A DNA stretch of 64,000 bases from Erythrobacteraceae bacterium CCH12-C2 (GCA_001556995.1 LSKF01000136.1:1-64000); one strand, 5' to 3'; shown: positions 39,029 through 50,000, numbered from the stretch's first letter. Notes: generated from the sequence alone by a model not told the origin. Made by a program: numbers and translations.

Positions 39029-40894
39029 TTATTTCTGAACCAGATAATCGGTCGATGCGAGGATCAGTGTGACCCCGATCTGCACCCGCCGCAGCCGGTC
39101 GGCGTTGGTTGAGCTTGCGGTCACCGCGACATCCTCCATCGCGCTGCGGACGGTGTCGCGCACGCTCTGGCTGAGTTGGCGGCCGGTCAGTAGCAGGTCG
39201 AGCCGGTCAAGCAGGGCAGCACTGTCCTGCGCAATTGCCGTCTCAGCCGAAAAATCGAGCAAGACATCGGCAACGGGCGCCCGCCCGCCGGTTATCGCGC
39301 GTTCTAGGAAATTGACGTAGCCGGCCACCGAGGTCTCGTTGACCAGCTGGAATTCGGGCGCAAGCAGGCCGCGGTTGGCGATTTCGGTGTTGGCAGGGAA
39401 GTACCCGGGGCGGAAAAAATTGAACACCGATGGCGAGCGCAGCGGGCTTTGCCCGAGTGAGGTTGCCGGATCGCTGAGATCGCCGACCTGCCAGTTGCCG
39501 CTGTTCGACCGCGCCCCAAAGGTCCGCGCCAATTGCACAAAGCGCAGCACCGGCTCGCGCAGCTTGCCGAAATTGGGGTTGGTCACGTTGGCCGGATCGA
39601 GCGCCTCGTTGTCCGTGAGGATCGCCTTGAACACGGCGCGAAGATCGCCGCGCTGACCCTGCCCGTTATTGGCAAAGATCGCCGCAACCCGGCCAACATA
39701 GGCCGGGGAGGGATTGCTCGTCACCAGCCGCTGGATCATCTGCTTGGCAAAGAACGGCGCTACGTTGGGATGGTTGAAGAGGCGGTCAAGCGCGAGCCGC
39801 AGACTTTCGGCCGCGCCAGTCCCGGCCGGAATGGTGAGGCCGAGGAAGGTCTTGGCTTCGGTCGCATGGAACCCGGTGGTTCGTGCCGGAACCCAGCGAG
39901 TCGGATCAGCGGTCATGGGACGGCGGACATAATCGGGATCGGGAATCCGACCTGTTCCGACCACCTCGTTCGTGAAGGCCAGGCCAGCCTGATCAAAATC
40001 ATAGCCGGTGAAGACCCTCGCCAGCCCCGTGACGTCTTCGCTGGTGTAGGATTCGACCGGATTGCCGTTCACCAACCGGTTGGTGCCATCGGGATTGAGC
40101 TCGAACAGGCCAATGGTGAACAGCTGCATCACCTCGCGGGCGTAATTCTCGTCCGGCACCCGGCCGCGGCCATCGGCGGCGCGGTTGCCACGGGTGTTGA
40201 GAAATACGCCCATCGCCGGGTTCAGGGTAATGTCCTGCAACAGATCGCGAAAACTGCCGAAAGCGTTGCGATTGAGGACATCCCAATACTCGCCAATCGC
40301 CGGGCCGCGCCACGTCACGCTAATCCCTGACAGCGACACCACGAAGAATTCCGACAGCGCCAAGGCAATCCGCTTGCGCACCGGATTGTCGCCCGAAAGC
40401 AGCTGGGACCAGATCATGTAATCGCCGGTGATCGTACTGTTATAGTAGCGGTTGGCATCAACCCGGTCATAGCCGCGATCGGCCAGGAAGGTGCGGGCAT
40501 TCTGGCTGTTCGGGACCGAAAACTGGCGATCGAGCCATGGACCAAACCCTTCGCTGCGCACTTCAGCGATCGCCGCAGTTGACGCAGACAGCGAGGCTTG
40601 CAGCAGAAACCGCGCCGCTTCGGCATCGGTCTGCGGCCTGCGCACTGTCGCTACCGGCGTGCCCGTGCCTGCGGTGCTGCCGCCCCCGCTGCTGCTTGTC
40701 CCCCCGCCGCCGCAAGCCGCGACCGCGAGTGCGAGTGTGCTGACGGCTGAGGACCGGGCGCCGGGGTTATGAAGCGCGCGGTTCTCGGGTGCGATAGGGA
40801 CCACGGCCGCCTTGTGCTCAGGCAGCGACGGCCCTTGCGCGTCCTTCGTTTCGCCGGGCCGTGTACCAACAGCGTCATCAACCGAAAGTTGCAT
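39029..40894 (-). CDS. DUF1800 domain-containing protein
   Basis: 621 residues from the ATG at 40894, which follows GGGGG at good spacing. An N-terminal extension of about 45 residues precedes a lipobox-like LALAVAAC and a glycine/serine-rich linker; the DUF1800 core follows (ARFLLQASLSAS, VRKRIALALSEFFVVS, PDENYAREVMQLFTIGLFELN). If the lipobox is used, the signal is atypically internal. Its stop is 20 bases before the DUF1501 start, so the two are an operon. Function unknown. Confidence 0.85.
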   Translation of the reverse strand: MQLSVDDAVGTRPGETKDAQGPSLPEHKAAVVPIAPENRALHNPGARSSAVSTLALAVAACGGGGTSSSGGGSTAGTGTPVATVRRPQTDAEAARFLLQASLSASTAAIAEVRSEGFGPWLDRQFSVPNSQNARTFLADRGYDRVDANRYYNSTITGDYMIWSQLLSGDNPVRKRIALALSEFFVVSLSGISVTWRGPAIGEYWDVLNRNAFGSFRDLLQDITLNPAMGVFLNTRGNRAADGRGRVPDENYAREVMQLFTIGLFELNPDGTNRLVNGNPVESYTSEDVTGLARVFTGYDFDQAGLAFTNEVVGTGRIPDPDYVRRPMTADPTRWVPARTTGFHATEAKTFLGLTIPAGTGAAESLRLALDRLFNHPNVAPFFAKQMIQRLVTSNPSPAYVGRVAAIFANNGQGQRGDLRAVFKAILTDNEALDPANVTNPNFGKLREPVLRFVQLARTFGARSNSGNWQVGDLSDPATSLGQSPLRSPSVFNFFRPGYFPANTEIANRGLLAPEFQLVNETSVAGYVNFLERAITGGRAPVADVLLDFSAETAIAQDSAALLDRLDLLLTGRQLSQSVRDTVRSAMEDVAVTASSTNADRLRRVQIGVTLILASTDYLVQK

Positions 40895-41212
40895 GCAATT
40901 ACCCCCTGTCAGACCCTGAACGTCTGAAGAGTAGAAAACCCTTCGCTGACTTGCAGGATAATCTGCAGTTTGCGATCTTTCCCGCAAGCAAAATTGCAGG
41001 TTGCCACCAGAGGCCCATCAGCTCCCGCCACGTTCATGCGGCGTCAGGGACCATTTGGCGAAGCTGGTTGCGGAATTTTTCCGTGATAATACAGGGGTTT
41101 ATGTATCGCGCCTCGCATGTTGGCCTGGGGCAAGAGGGGCCGCGATCCGGAGCGCAGATAGCGCTGCGGCGGTTCCTCGTCTGAATACGAGGCCGCCGCC
41201 GCGCTCCGCGTC
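40895..41212. other. 318-base gap between DUF1800 gene and efflux permease
   Basis: It contains the leader and promoter of the DUF1800 gene at the left and a strong hairpin (about 41167-41200, CGGCGG...ACGAGGCCGCCG pairing) at the right that probably ends the efflux operon. I see no gene. Confidence 0.5.
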
Positions 41213-42406
41213 CTATTCGTGGCGCAGCGCGTCGATCGGGTCGAGCTTGGAGGCGCGGCTGGCGGGGTAGTATCCGAACACGATCCCCATGCCAGCAGCG
41301 AACAGGAAGCTGATGAGGTTGATCACCGGATCAAACACAAAGGGCACATCAATCAGCGTGGCTAGCCCGATCGAGGCACCAAAGCCCAGCGCGATACCGA
41401 CGAGCCCGCCAAGGGCGCACAGCACCACCGCCTCGGTCAGGAACTGCAAGCGCACTTCGCGCGCCAGCGCGCCGATGGCAAGGCGGATGCCGATTTCGCG
41501 GGTGCGCTCGGTGACCGAGACCAGCATGATGTTCATGATCCCGATCCCGCCCACCAACAGGCTGATCGAAGCGATCACCGCCACCATCACGGTCAGCGTT
41601 CCGGTCACTGCGCCCAAGGCCTGATTGATCTGCGCCGTGTCGATAATATTGAAATCGTTCGGTTCTTCTCCTTGCAGCAGGCGTCGTTCGCGCAGCAGAT
41701 CGACCAGCGAATCCTGGATCGCCGAGGCCGCATAGGCGGTATCGTACTTGACCACGAAGTAATCGAGATTGTCGTTGCCCCGGAATCGCCGCTGCACTGT
41801 CTTGAGCGGCATGTAGACCATATCGTCATCATCCTGCCCGCCGCCCTGACCGCGTTCCTCCATCACCCCGATCACCTGGCATGAGATATCGTCGAGCCGC
41901 ATGCGTGCGCCGACAGGGCTGGTGCCGACCGGGAAGATCGCATCGCGCACCTTGAGCCCGATCAAGCAGGCATTCTTGCCCGCCTCCTCTTCATCGCGGG
42001 TGAAGGCGCGACCTTCCGCGATCTTGATGGTCTGCGCTTCGAGCAGCGGGTTGGTGCCCCCTTCGACCCGCGTGTCCCAGTCCTGCCCGTTGTAGAACGC
42101 GGTCGCAGTTGCGCCGACACCTCCCGCCGCGATCTTGACCCCGGCGATCTGCTGTTCGACCGCGATCACATCGGCCTCGTCAAACGGGCGGACCGTGCCG
42201 CGCGTGGTGCGCACCGGGAAGATGATGAAATTGCTCGCCCCGAGCGAGGAGACCTCTTCCTGCACCGAGGCGGTGACGCCGTTGCCGAGCGTTACCATCG
42301 TCACCACCGCCGCCACACCGATGATGATCCCGAGCGTCGTCAGGATCGAGCGCATGATGTGGCGCCGGATTTCGCGCAGGGCGAGGAGGATCGTCGTGCC
42401 AAGCAT
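41213..42406 (-). CDS. MacB-like ABC transporter permease
   Basis: 397-residue inner-membrane subunit: N-terminal helix (TILLALREIRRHIMRSILTTLGIIIGVAAVV), a large periplasmic domain (MacB_PCD type, about residues 45-250), and three C-terminal membrane helices within the FtsX domain (VSVTERTREIGIRLAIGA is the signature). Its ATG overlaps the ATPase stop. With the ATPase, adaptor and outer-membrane factor it forms a tripartite ATP-driven exporter. Confidence 0.9.
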   Translation of the reverse strand: MLGTTILLALREIRRHIMRSILTTLGIIIGVAAVVTMVTLGNGVTASVQEEVSSLGASNFIIFPVRTTRGTVRPFDEADVIAVEQQIAGVKIAAGGVGATATAFYNGQDWDTRVEGGTNPLLEAQTIKIAEGRAFTRDEEEAGKNACLIGLKVRDAIFPVGTSPVGARMRLDDISCQVIGVMEERGQGGGQDDDDMVYMPLKTVQRRFRGNDNLDYFVVKYDTAYAASAIQDSLVDLLRERRLLQGEEPNDFNIIDTAQINQALGAVTGTLTVMVAVIASISLLVGGIGIMNIMLVSVTERTREIGIRLAIGALAREVRLQFLTEAVVLCALGGLVGIALGFGASIGLATLIDVPFVFDPVINLISFLFAAGMGIVFGYYPASRASKLDPIDALRHE

Positions 42407-43122
42407 CAGGCCGGGGCGCCTTCTTCCGCCAGCGCGCCGCGCTCGACCCGCTCGACCAGCCCGTCGCGGAAGCGCACGATGGTTTTGGCATAGGCCGCCA
42501 TTTCTTCCTCATGGGTCACCATCAGGATCGTGATGCCTTGCGCATTGAGGCGGCGTAGCAGTTCCATGATCTCGACCGATCGTTCGCTATCAAGATTGCC
42601 GGTGGGCTCATCCGCGAGCAGCACATCGGGTTCGGTCACCAGCGCGCGGGCGATGGCGACGCGCTGCTGCTGACCACCGGACAGCTCGGCCGGAGTGTGA
42701 TCGGCCCAGGGCACCAGCCCCACCTGGTCGAGAGCGCGCATCGCGGCGTCGCGCCGCTGAACCTTGTTCTCGCCGCGATAGAGCAAGGGCAATTCGACAT
42801 TCTCCAGCGCGGTGGTACGCGCCAAAAGGTTGAAGCCCTGAAAAACGAAACCGAGATAGCGCCGCCGGAGCAGGCTGCGCTGATCGCGGTCGAGCTTCTG
42901 AACCTCGACCCCGCGGAACCGGAACACGCCCCCGGTGGGCACGTCGAGGCATCCGAGGATGTTCATGGTGGTCGACTTGCCCGAGCCCGAAGGCCCCATG
43001 ATCGCCACAAACTCGCCGCGTTCGATGGTGAGGTCGACGCCCTTCAGCGCCTGAAACGCCGCCGCCCCGTTGCCGAAGGTCTTGGTGATCCCTTCCAGCT
43101 GGATGAGCGGTTCGCCCGTCAC
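42406..43122 (-). CDS. MacB-like ABC transporter ATPase
   Basis: 238-residue LolD/MacB-type ATPase: Walker A GPSGSGKST, Q-loop FQGFNLL, signature LSGGQQQR, Walker B VLLADEPTGNLD and switch His in VTHE. GTG start at 43122 overlaps the adaptor stop by 4 bases. Confidence 0.93.
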   Translation of the reverse strand: MTGEPLIQLEGITKTFGNGAAAFQALKGVDLTIERGEFVAIMGPSGSGKSTTMNILGCLDVPTGGVFRFRGVEVQKLDRDQRSLLRRRYLGFVFQGFNLLARTTALENVELPLLYRGENKVQRRDAAMRALDQVGLVPWADHTPAELSGGQQQRVAIARALVTEPDVLLADEPTGNLDSERSVEIMELLRRLNAQGITILMVTHEEEMAAYAKTIVRFRDGLVERVERGALAEEGAPA

Positions 43123-44438
43123 TTGGCCGCCGCCTTGATCCCGGTGACAACCTTCATCCCCGGCTTCAGCGCCTTGGACGTGACCACCGTGCGCCGCCCG
43201 TCACTGCGGCCGGTAATCACTTCGACCGCCTTGAGGCTGCCATCGGCCTGCAACACCTGCACCTGCTGGCGGCTGCCCTCGCCAATGCTGGCCTGCTGCT
43301 TGCCATCCTCCAGCCCGATTTGCGGCTGGAACACCCCGCCGCCGCCTTCCTCCTTGGCGTCAGGGCGGAAACGCAATGCGGCATTGGGCACCAGCAAGGC
43401 CTTGCCGGTGTTCTGGGTGGCGATGGTCGCAGTCGCGGTCATGCCGGGGCGCAGCAGACCATCAGGATTTGCCACGGTCAGCCGCGCTTCATAGCTGACC
43501 ACCGATCCGCCTGCCGCCGCCGCGCCGCCACCGCCGCCGCTAGCCGCAGCCTGCGTCGTGCTGCTCGATGCGAGATCGACCCGTTCGAGCGTCGCAGGGA
43601 AACGGCGACCGGGATAGGCGTCGACCGTGAAGGTCGCCTTTTGCCCCGGCTTGACCTGCCCGACATCGGCTTCGTCAACCGAAACCCGCAGCTGCATCTG
43701 TGAGAGATCCTCGGCGATCACAAACAGCGTCACCGTGTTGAAGCTGGCCACCACGGTCTGGCCCGGCTCGACCCGGCGTGCGAGAACCACGCCATCGACC
43801 GGGGCGCGGATCACTGCGCGGGTGCGGGTGGTGAGGTTGCCCTTCAGTGACGCTTCTGCCGCCTCGATATTCGCCCGCGCCGAGCCGACAGCTGCACGGT
43901 CGCGCTCGACTGCAGCCTCGGCCCGCTCGACCTCGATCGATGAGGGCACTCGCCCGCCTGACAGGCGCTGGACTTCCTCCAACCGCTTGAGCTGCACAAT
44001 GTCGATATCCAGCGTCGCCTGCGCCTGGCCCAGCGCCGCGCGCGCGGCGTTGAGGTTGGCGCGCGACTGCGCAATCTGCTGGTCGATGATTTCGGTGTTG
44101 ATCACCGCGATCACCTGTCCCTTGGTCACCCGGTCGTTGACATCGACCAGCACGGAATCGAGCGGCCCGGTGACTTCCGCGCCCACTTCGACCTGATTCG
44201 TGGGGCGCAAGTTGCCAGTCGCGGTCACCGAGAGATCAAGCGATTCCTGCACCGCTGGCTCGGTGATGTAATCGGGCTTTGGCGGCTCGGCGGTGCACTG
44301 CGCGATCAGAAGGATCAGCAGCACCACCCCGAGACCGGGCAGCCAATACTTCATCCACCGCCGCCAGCGCGGGCGCGGCTTGGTGCCGAGAAATTCGTCG
44401 ACGCTCGGCTGTTCGGCTGGAATGCTCGTGTCGTTCAC
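43119..44438 (-). CDS. periplasmic adaptor (membrane fusion) protein
   Basis: 439 residues: one N-terminal membrane helix after a basic stretch (WRRWMKYWLPGLGVVLLILLIA), lipoyl-like half (ATGNLRPTNQVEVGAEV), a coiled-coil hairpin (about residues 120-190), a second lipoyl half (RAPVDGVVLARRVEPGQTV) and beta-barrel and membrane-proximal domains. It bridges MacB-like permease and the outer-membrane factor. GTG start at 44438 overlaps the upstream stop. Confidence 0.9.
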   Translation of the reverse strand: MNDTSIPAEQPSVDEFLGTKPRPRWRRWMKYWLPGLGVVLLILLIAQCTAEPPKPDYITEPAVQESLDLSVTATGNLRPTNQVEVGAEVTGPLDSVLVDVNDRVTKGQVIAVINTEIIDQQIAQSRANLNAARAALGQAQATLDIDIVQLKRLEEVQRLSGGRVPSSIEVERAEAAVERDRAAVGSARANIEAAEASLKGNLTTRTRAVIRAPVDGVVLARRVEPGQTVVASFNTVTLFVIAEDLSQMQLRVSVDEADVGQVKPGQKATFTVDAYPGRRFPATLERVDLASSSTTQAAASGGGGGAAAAGGSVVSYEARLTVANPDGLLRPGMTATATIATQNTGKALLVPNAALRFRPDAKEEGGGGVFQPQIGLEDGKQQASIGEGSRQQVQVLQADGSLKAVEVITGRSDGRRTVVTSKALKPGMKVVTGIKAAAK

Positions 44439-45856
44439 TGGGTTGGCCCCTTCGCCGCAATATCATCAAGTCCCGCGCCTTCCGGCACGGACCATCCACC
44501 CCCCATCGCTCGCGCAAGGGCAATGAAGGCAAGTGCTCGCGCACCTTGAGCATTGACCTCGGCGGTGCGGGTGTTGAGCAGTTGGCTTTCGGTCACCAGC
44601 AAGGTCTGAAAGTCGATCAGCCCCGCTTGATATTGGCTGCGCGCGAGGATGGCCGCGTTCTGCGCCCCATCGCTCGCTTCGGCCAGCGCGGTGACCCGCG
44701 TGCCGCTGGTTTCGAGATCGACAGCGGAGGATTCGACCTCCTCCAGCGCCGTCAGAATGCTCTGCCGCCACGCCGCCAGCGAGCCATCGGCCGCCGCCTG
44801 AGCGCCCTCAATCTGCCCCCGCACTCGCCCGCCATCGAAAATCAACTGCGAGATGCTGGCAAAGATATTGCCGGTGATGATGTCGAACAGATTGCCGACG
44901 TCGACCGCGCTGGTGCCGATCGTGCCGGTCAGCCGGGTGAGCGGATAAAGCTGCGTGCGCGCGACGCCCACCCGGTCGAGATCGGCAGCGAGGCGCGCTT
45001 CGGCGGCGCTCACATCCGGGCGGCGGCGCAGCATGTCTGCGGGCGCAGCGAGCGCCACATCCGCAGGCGGGACAGGCACCGGGCGCTGGGCCTCGGTCAA
45101 GGCGCGATAAACCCGGCCCGGCGGCTCGCCGATCAAGGTCGAGATCGCATTGGCCACCGCGGTCAGATTGCTTTCCAACTGCGGAATGCTCGCCGCGGTC
45201 TGCGCCCGCTGGGTGCGCGCTTGCTCGACATCGAGGCTGGAGACCAGCCCGGCCTGATTGCGCCAGCGCGCGATCTGGAGAGTGTCGTCCTGAACGGCGA
45301 GGGTATCGCGCGCAATCGCCAGCTGCGCGGCGAGCGAGCGCGCGGTCACGGTCTGGCTCGCCACCTGCGCCACGATCACCCGTTCGAGATCGCCGAGCGA
45401 ATAGCCCGCCGTTCGAACATCATTGCGGGCGGCATCGATCGAGGCGTCGATCCGCCCGAACAGATCGACATCCCACGATGCATCCGCGCCGAGCAAAAGC
45501 GCTATGTCATCGCTGGCGAAATCACCGAAATCCTTGCGCGCGCCGCTGCTGCCAGTGATGGTCGGCACCCGGTCCGCCCGCGCCTGCCGCAGCCCCGCGC
45601 GCGCCGCACGCAGACGGGTGACGGCCTGTGCCAGATCGAGGTTTTCCGCCTGTGCGCGGGCGACAAATTCCTCGACCAGCGGATCGTCCAGCAGAAGCCA
45701 GTAACGATCCAGCGGCACCTCGGCCCCGCTGGGCTCAGCCAGAACCCATTGGGCCGGGATGGCCTGCGCGCTGGCCATGGCAGGAGGGGCATCACGCGGA
45801 ACCGCGCAGGCCGAGACCGCCAGGGCGAGGACGCAGGCGGCGCACCGCAGCGACAC
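44435..45856 (-). CDS. outer-membrane efflux lipoprotein (NodT/OprM family)
   Basis: 473-residue TolC-type channel. I start at GTG 45856, preceded by GGGAGCG, because a lipoprotein signal (CVLALAVSAC) follows at once; the frame is open further upstream but is not signal-like. Tandem OEP repeats are seen as VEQARTQRAQTAASIPQLESN and the later SILTALEEVESSA/QYQAGLIDFQTLL. First gene of the four-gene efflux operon. Substrate unknown. Confidence 0.88.
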   Translation of the reverse strand: MSLRCAACVLALAVSACAVPRDAPPAMASAQAIPAQWVLAEPSGAEVPLDRYWLLLDDPLVEEFVARAQAENLDLAQAVTRLRAARAGLRQARADRVPTITGSSGARKDFGDFASDDIALLLGADASWDVDLFGRIDASIDAARNDVRTAGYSLGDLERVIVAQVASQTVTARSLAAQLAIARDTLAVQDDTLQIARWRNQAGLVSSLDVEQARTQRAQTAASIPQLESNLTAVANAISTLIGEPPGRVYRALTEAQRPVPVPPADVALAAPADMLRRRPDVSAAEARLAADLDRVGVARTQLYPLTRLTGTIGTSAVDVGNLFDIITGNIFASISQLIFDGGRVRGQIEGAQAAADGSLAAWRQSILTALEEVESSAVDLETSGTRVTALAEASDGAQNAAILARSQYQAGLIDFQTLLVTESQLLNTRTAEVNAQGARALAFIALARAMGGGWSVPEGAGLDDIAAKGPTQ

Positions 45857-45951
45857 TCGCTTGGCGCTCCCGTTCCTTGTTAACCCCCTTGGAAAACTCG
45901 TAGTAATGGATTGCGCCCCTGCTCTGATCGAACCCCCCGCGGCCCGAAACC

Positions 45952-45967
45952 GTTGTATGCCTACAAC
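45952..45967. promoter_or_regulatory. 16-bp palindrome upstream of the efflux operon (possible operator)
   Basis: GTTGTA-TGCC-TACAAC is a perfect 6-bp inverted repeat about 100 bases ahead of the outer-membrane-factor start, in the likely promoter region. It has the size of a TetR- or MarR-type operator. No regulator gene is adjacent. Confidence 0.4.
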
Positions 45968-46078
45968 TTTACGCTCCCGATACACAACGCCCATTCGTCG
46001 GCGCGGCAGTGTCGCCGATCGATTGTCTTTTCGGTGAAAGGTCATGCTGCATCGGCAGCGGGCGAAAGGCGCGCGTTT

Positions 46079-47008
46079 CTAAGCGCCAAGCCGCAGGAAG
46101 AACTCCTCGCGCTCGCGCCGCAATTCGGCCGGGCTCATCGCCGCCAGCCCATCGAGCTCGCCGCGCAGGGCCAGTGCCAACCGCTTGACCATCTCAGGCG
46201 GATCGCGATGCGCCCCGCCGCGCGGTTCGTAAACGATGCGGTGGATCACGCCGAGCTTGAGAAGGTCACCGGCGGTCATTTTCATGGCTTCGGCCGCGTC
46301 GGCAGCCTGCCCAGCACTGCGCCACAGGATCGAGGCGCAGCCTTCGGGCGAGATCACCGAATAGACCGCGTGTTCAAGCATCAGCACCCGGTTGGCCGCC
46401 GCCAGCGCGACCGCCCCGCCCGAGCCGCCCTCGCCCACGATCACCGCGATCAGCGGCACGCCGAGCGCGAGGCAAGTCTCGGTCGAGCGGGCGATGGCTT
46501 CGGCCTGCCCGCGCGCTTCGGCATCGACGCCGGGAAAGGCGCCGGGCGTGTCGACCAGCGTAATTACCGGGAGCCCAAAGCGGTCGGCCAGTTCCATCAG
46601 GCGGATGGCCTTGCGATAGCCTTCGGGCCGGGCCATGCCGAAATTGTGCTTGAGGCGGCTGGGCGTGTCCTCGCCCTTCACATGGCCGATCACCATCACC
46701 CGCCGCCCGCCAAACCGGGCAAACCCGCCAAGCACCGCTACATCCTCGCCGAACACCCGGTCACCCGCGAGCGGCACGAATTCCTCGAACAGCCCCGCCA
46801 CCAGCTTGGCGAAACGGGGCCGGTCCGGGTGCCGGGCGACCTGCGTGCGTTGCCACGGGGTGAGGCGGGCGTAGGTATCCGCCAGCAACGCTTCCGCCCG
46901 CGCCGCCAGCATCGCCGCTTCTTCGGTGCCTTCAGGCATGGCCGCCAGTTCGGCGACGCGCTTGTCGAGCGCCTCGATCGGCTTTTCGAAGGGCAGGTAC
47001 TGGATCAC
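46079..47008 (-). CDS. accA: acetyl-CoA carboxylase carboxyltransferase subunit alpha
   Basis: 309-residue cytosolic subunit that, with AccD and biotinylated AccB, carboxylates acetyl-CoA to malonyl-CoA. Crotonase-fold blocks VIGHVKGEDT, NFGMARPEGYRKA, TLVDTPGAFPG, GEGGSGGAVALAAAN and ISPEGCASILWR are intact. It begins 10 bases after the stop of the malonyl-CoA reductase gene on the same strand, so both are probably on one transcript, coupling malonyl-CoA supply to its reduction. No accB, accC or accD in the window. Confidence 0.95.
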   Translation of the reverse strand: MIQYLPFEKPIEALDKRVAELAAMPEGTEEAAMLAARAEALLADTYARLTPWQRTQVARHPDRPRFAKLVAGLFEEFVPLAGDRVFGEDVAVLGGFARFGGRRVMVIGHVKGEDTPSRLKHNFGMARPEGYRKAIRLMELADRFGLPVITLVDTPGAFPGVDAEARGQAEAIARSTETCLALGVPLIAVIVGEGGSGGAVALAAANRVLMLEHAVYSVISPEGCASILWRSAGQAADAAEAMKMTAGDLLKLGVIHRIVYEPRGGAHRDPPEMVKRLALALRGELDGLAAMSPAELRREREEFFLRLGA

Positions 47009-47018
47009 GGGCCCGCTT

Positions 47019-50000
47019 CTACACCGTCATCGACATGCCGCGATAGATCCGCGCGCGATACCGCGAATCCTCGGCGTCCGGCAGCGGCGCGCCGACCAGC
47101 AGCACCGCGCGGGCGAAGCGGCGCACCTCTTCGAGATGCTCGTCAAGATCGCGCGGCTCTTCCGATTGGACCCGGCGGGTGAGGTTGATCTGGTTGACCG
47201 GCACATCATGCACCAGCCGCTCGTTCTCGACCGCCAGCGTGGCGGTGAAGGCGTGGAGCGTGGTCTTGATGAAATTCGCCAGCGCGAAGGCCGGGGACTT
47301 GTCGCCCATCGGCACATCGGGCGAGGTCAGCACGAGCTGGCAATCATCATAGAGCGAGGCGCGGCGCGAGACGCGGAAGTGGTGGGTAAGGTTGTCGGCC
47401 ACCACGGTGCGGAATTCTTCCGGGGTGAGCGGATCGACGGAATCGAACAGCTTGCCCGGGAGCGCCGACATCGGGGTCGAGAGGATCGTCGTCGGCTTGC
47501 CCCACAGGCTCAGAGCTTCGTCCATCGCCGCCTCGATGTCGGTGGTCTTGACCAGCGAGGTCAGCGACTGCGCCACGTCCTCGTCAAGCTGCGCCTTGAT
47601 CGCCTCGAAGGCTTCGGCGGTGCGGGTGATCAGGACCACGTTGGCGACGTGGCAATCCTCAATGAAGGCGCGCGCGGTTTCGGCGAGGTAATCGGCGAGG
47701 TGCTCGCCGATGATCCACACGGTCTTGCCCCGCATCTGATCGAGCCGCTCCTGCTTCGGCGAGCCGAACAGCTCACGTTCAGTCGTGGAGCGTTCCACCG
47801 AAAGGCCGCCCGAGGGCATGAAGGTCTCACCTGAAACGGCACGATCCGCGAGGAAGAACACGGTCGCCTGCGCCACATCATGCTCGGTCGGCATCTTGCC
47901 GAGATAGAGTTTCGACAGCACCCCGCTGCCGACCTTGTTCGCCTCGATCGCGATCTTGTCGGCGGGGAGGAAGGGCACGTCTGCGGGGGGCACGCGCATC
48001 AGCCAGTCGCCATCCTCCGCCTCCGGCCGCTCGGACCATTCGGGCGCGTCGAGGAACAGCCCCGCTTGCCTGAGGCGGCTGACCAGTGCGGCGGCGATGT
48101 CGGGGGTGAGCAGATACTGATCCCAGCTGCAATTGCCATCGCCCTCGCGCGCGCAGGCGAGCGCGAGCTCGCGCAGCTCGCGCGGGTTGTTGGTGTCGTG
48201 GCTCATCTTGACCGTGTCGTTGCGGGCAAGCCGCGCCAGCACCGCCTCAACCCGCACCCCGCGCCGGATCGCCTTGATCGCGGCGGCGTGGACAGCGTTG
48301 AGGCGCTTGTTCTCAAGGATCAGCTTCCCGCGCCGCTCGAACAGCCCGGGCTTGCCGCCGGTGCCCGAGAGGCGGTCGCCATCCACGGGGCCGGGGGCAA
48401 TCGCGTTGAACTGCACTTCGGGGCCAAGATAGCGCGCCATGCTTTCAACCATCGCGCGCTGTCCGGCCTTCGACACGGCGTAATCGGCGCGGTTGGGATA
48501 GGCGACTGCGAGGTACTTCTCTCCGCCGAAATAGGACGAGACGTTGAGGATATAGCCCGAGCCCTGCGCCTTCATCAGCGGCGCGACGTGGTGCATCAGG
48601 AAGTAGTTCGACACGAGGTTCGCATCGAGCGTGTAGTTCCAGGCGTCCACGCCCATGTCGACCACCATGTCCTCCGCCCCGGCAACCCCGGCGTTGTTGA
48701 TGAGGTAGTCAATCCGCCCGAAGGCCTTCAATGTCGCGTCAACCGCGCCCTTCAGGCTCTCGAAATTGCTGACATCGACATTGGCGAGGGTCTGCACCCG
48801 GCGCTCAACCCCGGCAAAACCGATATCCTCCAGCTCCGAGACGATCCGCGCCCGCGCCACGGCCAGCTCGCTCTCGCGCCGGGCGACCATCATCACCTTG
48901 CCGCCAGCGAGCGCAAGTAGCCGCGCCACCTGCCCGCCGATCCCGGCCGAGCCGCCGGTGATCAGTGCGACCTTGCCCAAGTGCAGCCCGGTGATGTTCT
49001 CCGAGAAGCCGGGCATGGCCTTGCGCGCCCCGGTCGCCTCGCCGATATTGGCGGGGACGTAGAGCGTGATCTCACCGAGCTTGCTTTCCTTTAAGAGAAT
49101 GCGCGCGGCGTGGCCTGCGGTGAAGCGGATGTTCTCGGCTTCGGTGTTGGTGAAGCGCACGATCTGGTTGCCCCACTCGGCCTGACGGCGACGGCCGTGG
49201 GCGGTGTCGATCTCGCTTTCGTCGCGCCAGATGCGGATCAGCTGCTCGGTGGCGGCGCGCAGAATGTGGCCATAGATGTCGCCCTTCCCGTCGCTGGCAT
49301 GGCTGACGAAGACGAAGCGCGGCGGTTGCAGCAGGTTGTCGTGCCGCTTCCAGTAGCGGCTCATGGTGCGCGCGAGCGCCATGTTGCCCGCGAGTTCGGC
49401 GTCCATCAGCGCCTCGACCACAGAGTCATCCGCCTCAGTGATTGCCCCGGAGAGGTCGCCCGCGCCGAGCGAGGGCAGGAACAAGGCCCCGCTGATCGGG
49501 GTGCCGCCCTTGGTGTAGTCCTCGAGCGCGGCTTCCATCGCCGCAGGGTCTTTCCGGTTGAAGCGGATGATGCTGAGGCCATCGCCCAGCCCCAGCGCCT
49601 TGACCCGCTTTTCAGCAATCGACACATCGGCAGCGCGCGGCAAGCCCAGCACCACGGCGGCCCCGCAGGCGAGTTGCACCTGCGCGATTTCGAGCGCCTC
49701 TTCCCAACCATCGCCCGCAGCGATCAGCACAGCGAGGCCCGTGCCGTCCATCGACCGCATGGTGGGCCGCGCAAGATAGGTCGAGCGCTGCTCCTTGCGC
49801 ACGGACATGCCGTGGGTCACTTCGAAATCGTGGCCGTTGTAGGCCGCGCTTTCGTCGCTGCCCAAGAAGACGCAGGTGGTGGCGATGTCGGTGGGGGTCG
49901 GGAAAGTCTTGGCTTTCTCGTTCCCGCCAGTGGAGCGCTCAAGGCTCATCATGTCAAAGAATTGCGTGGCCGTCGTGCCCGCGTTGTCACCGCGTGCGGC

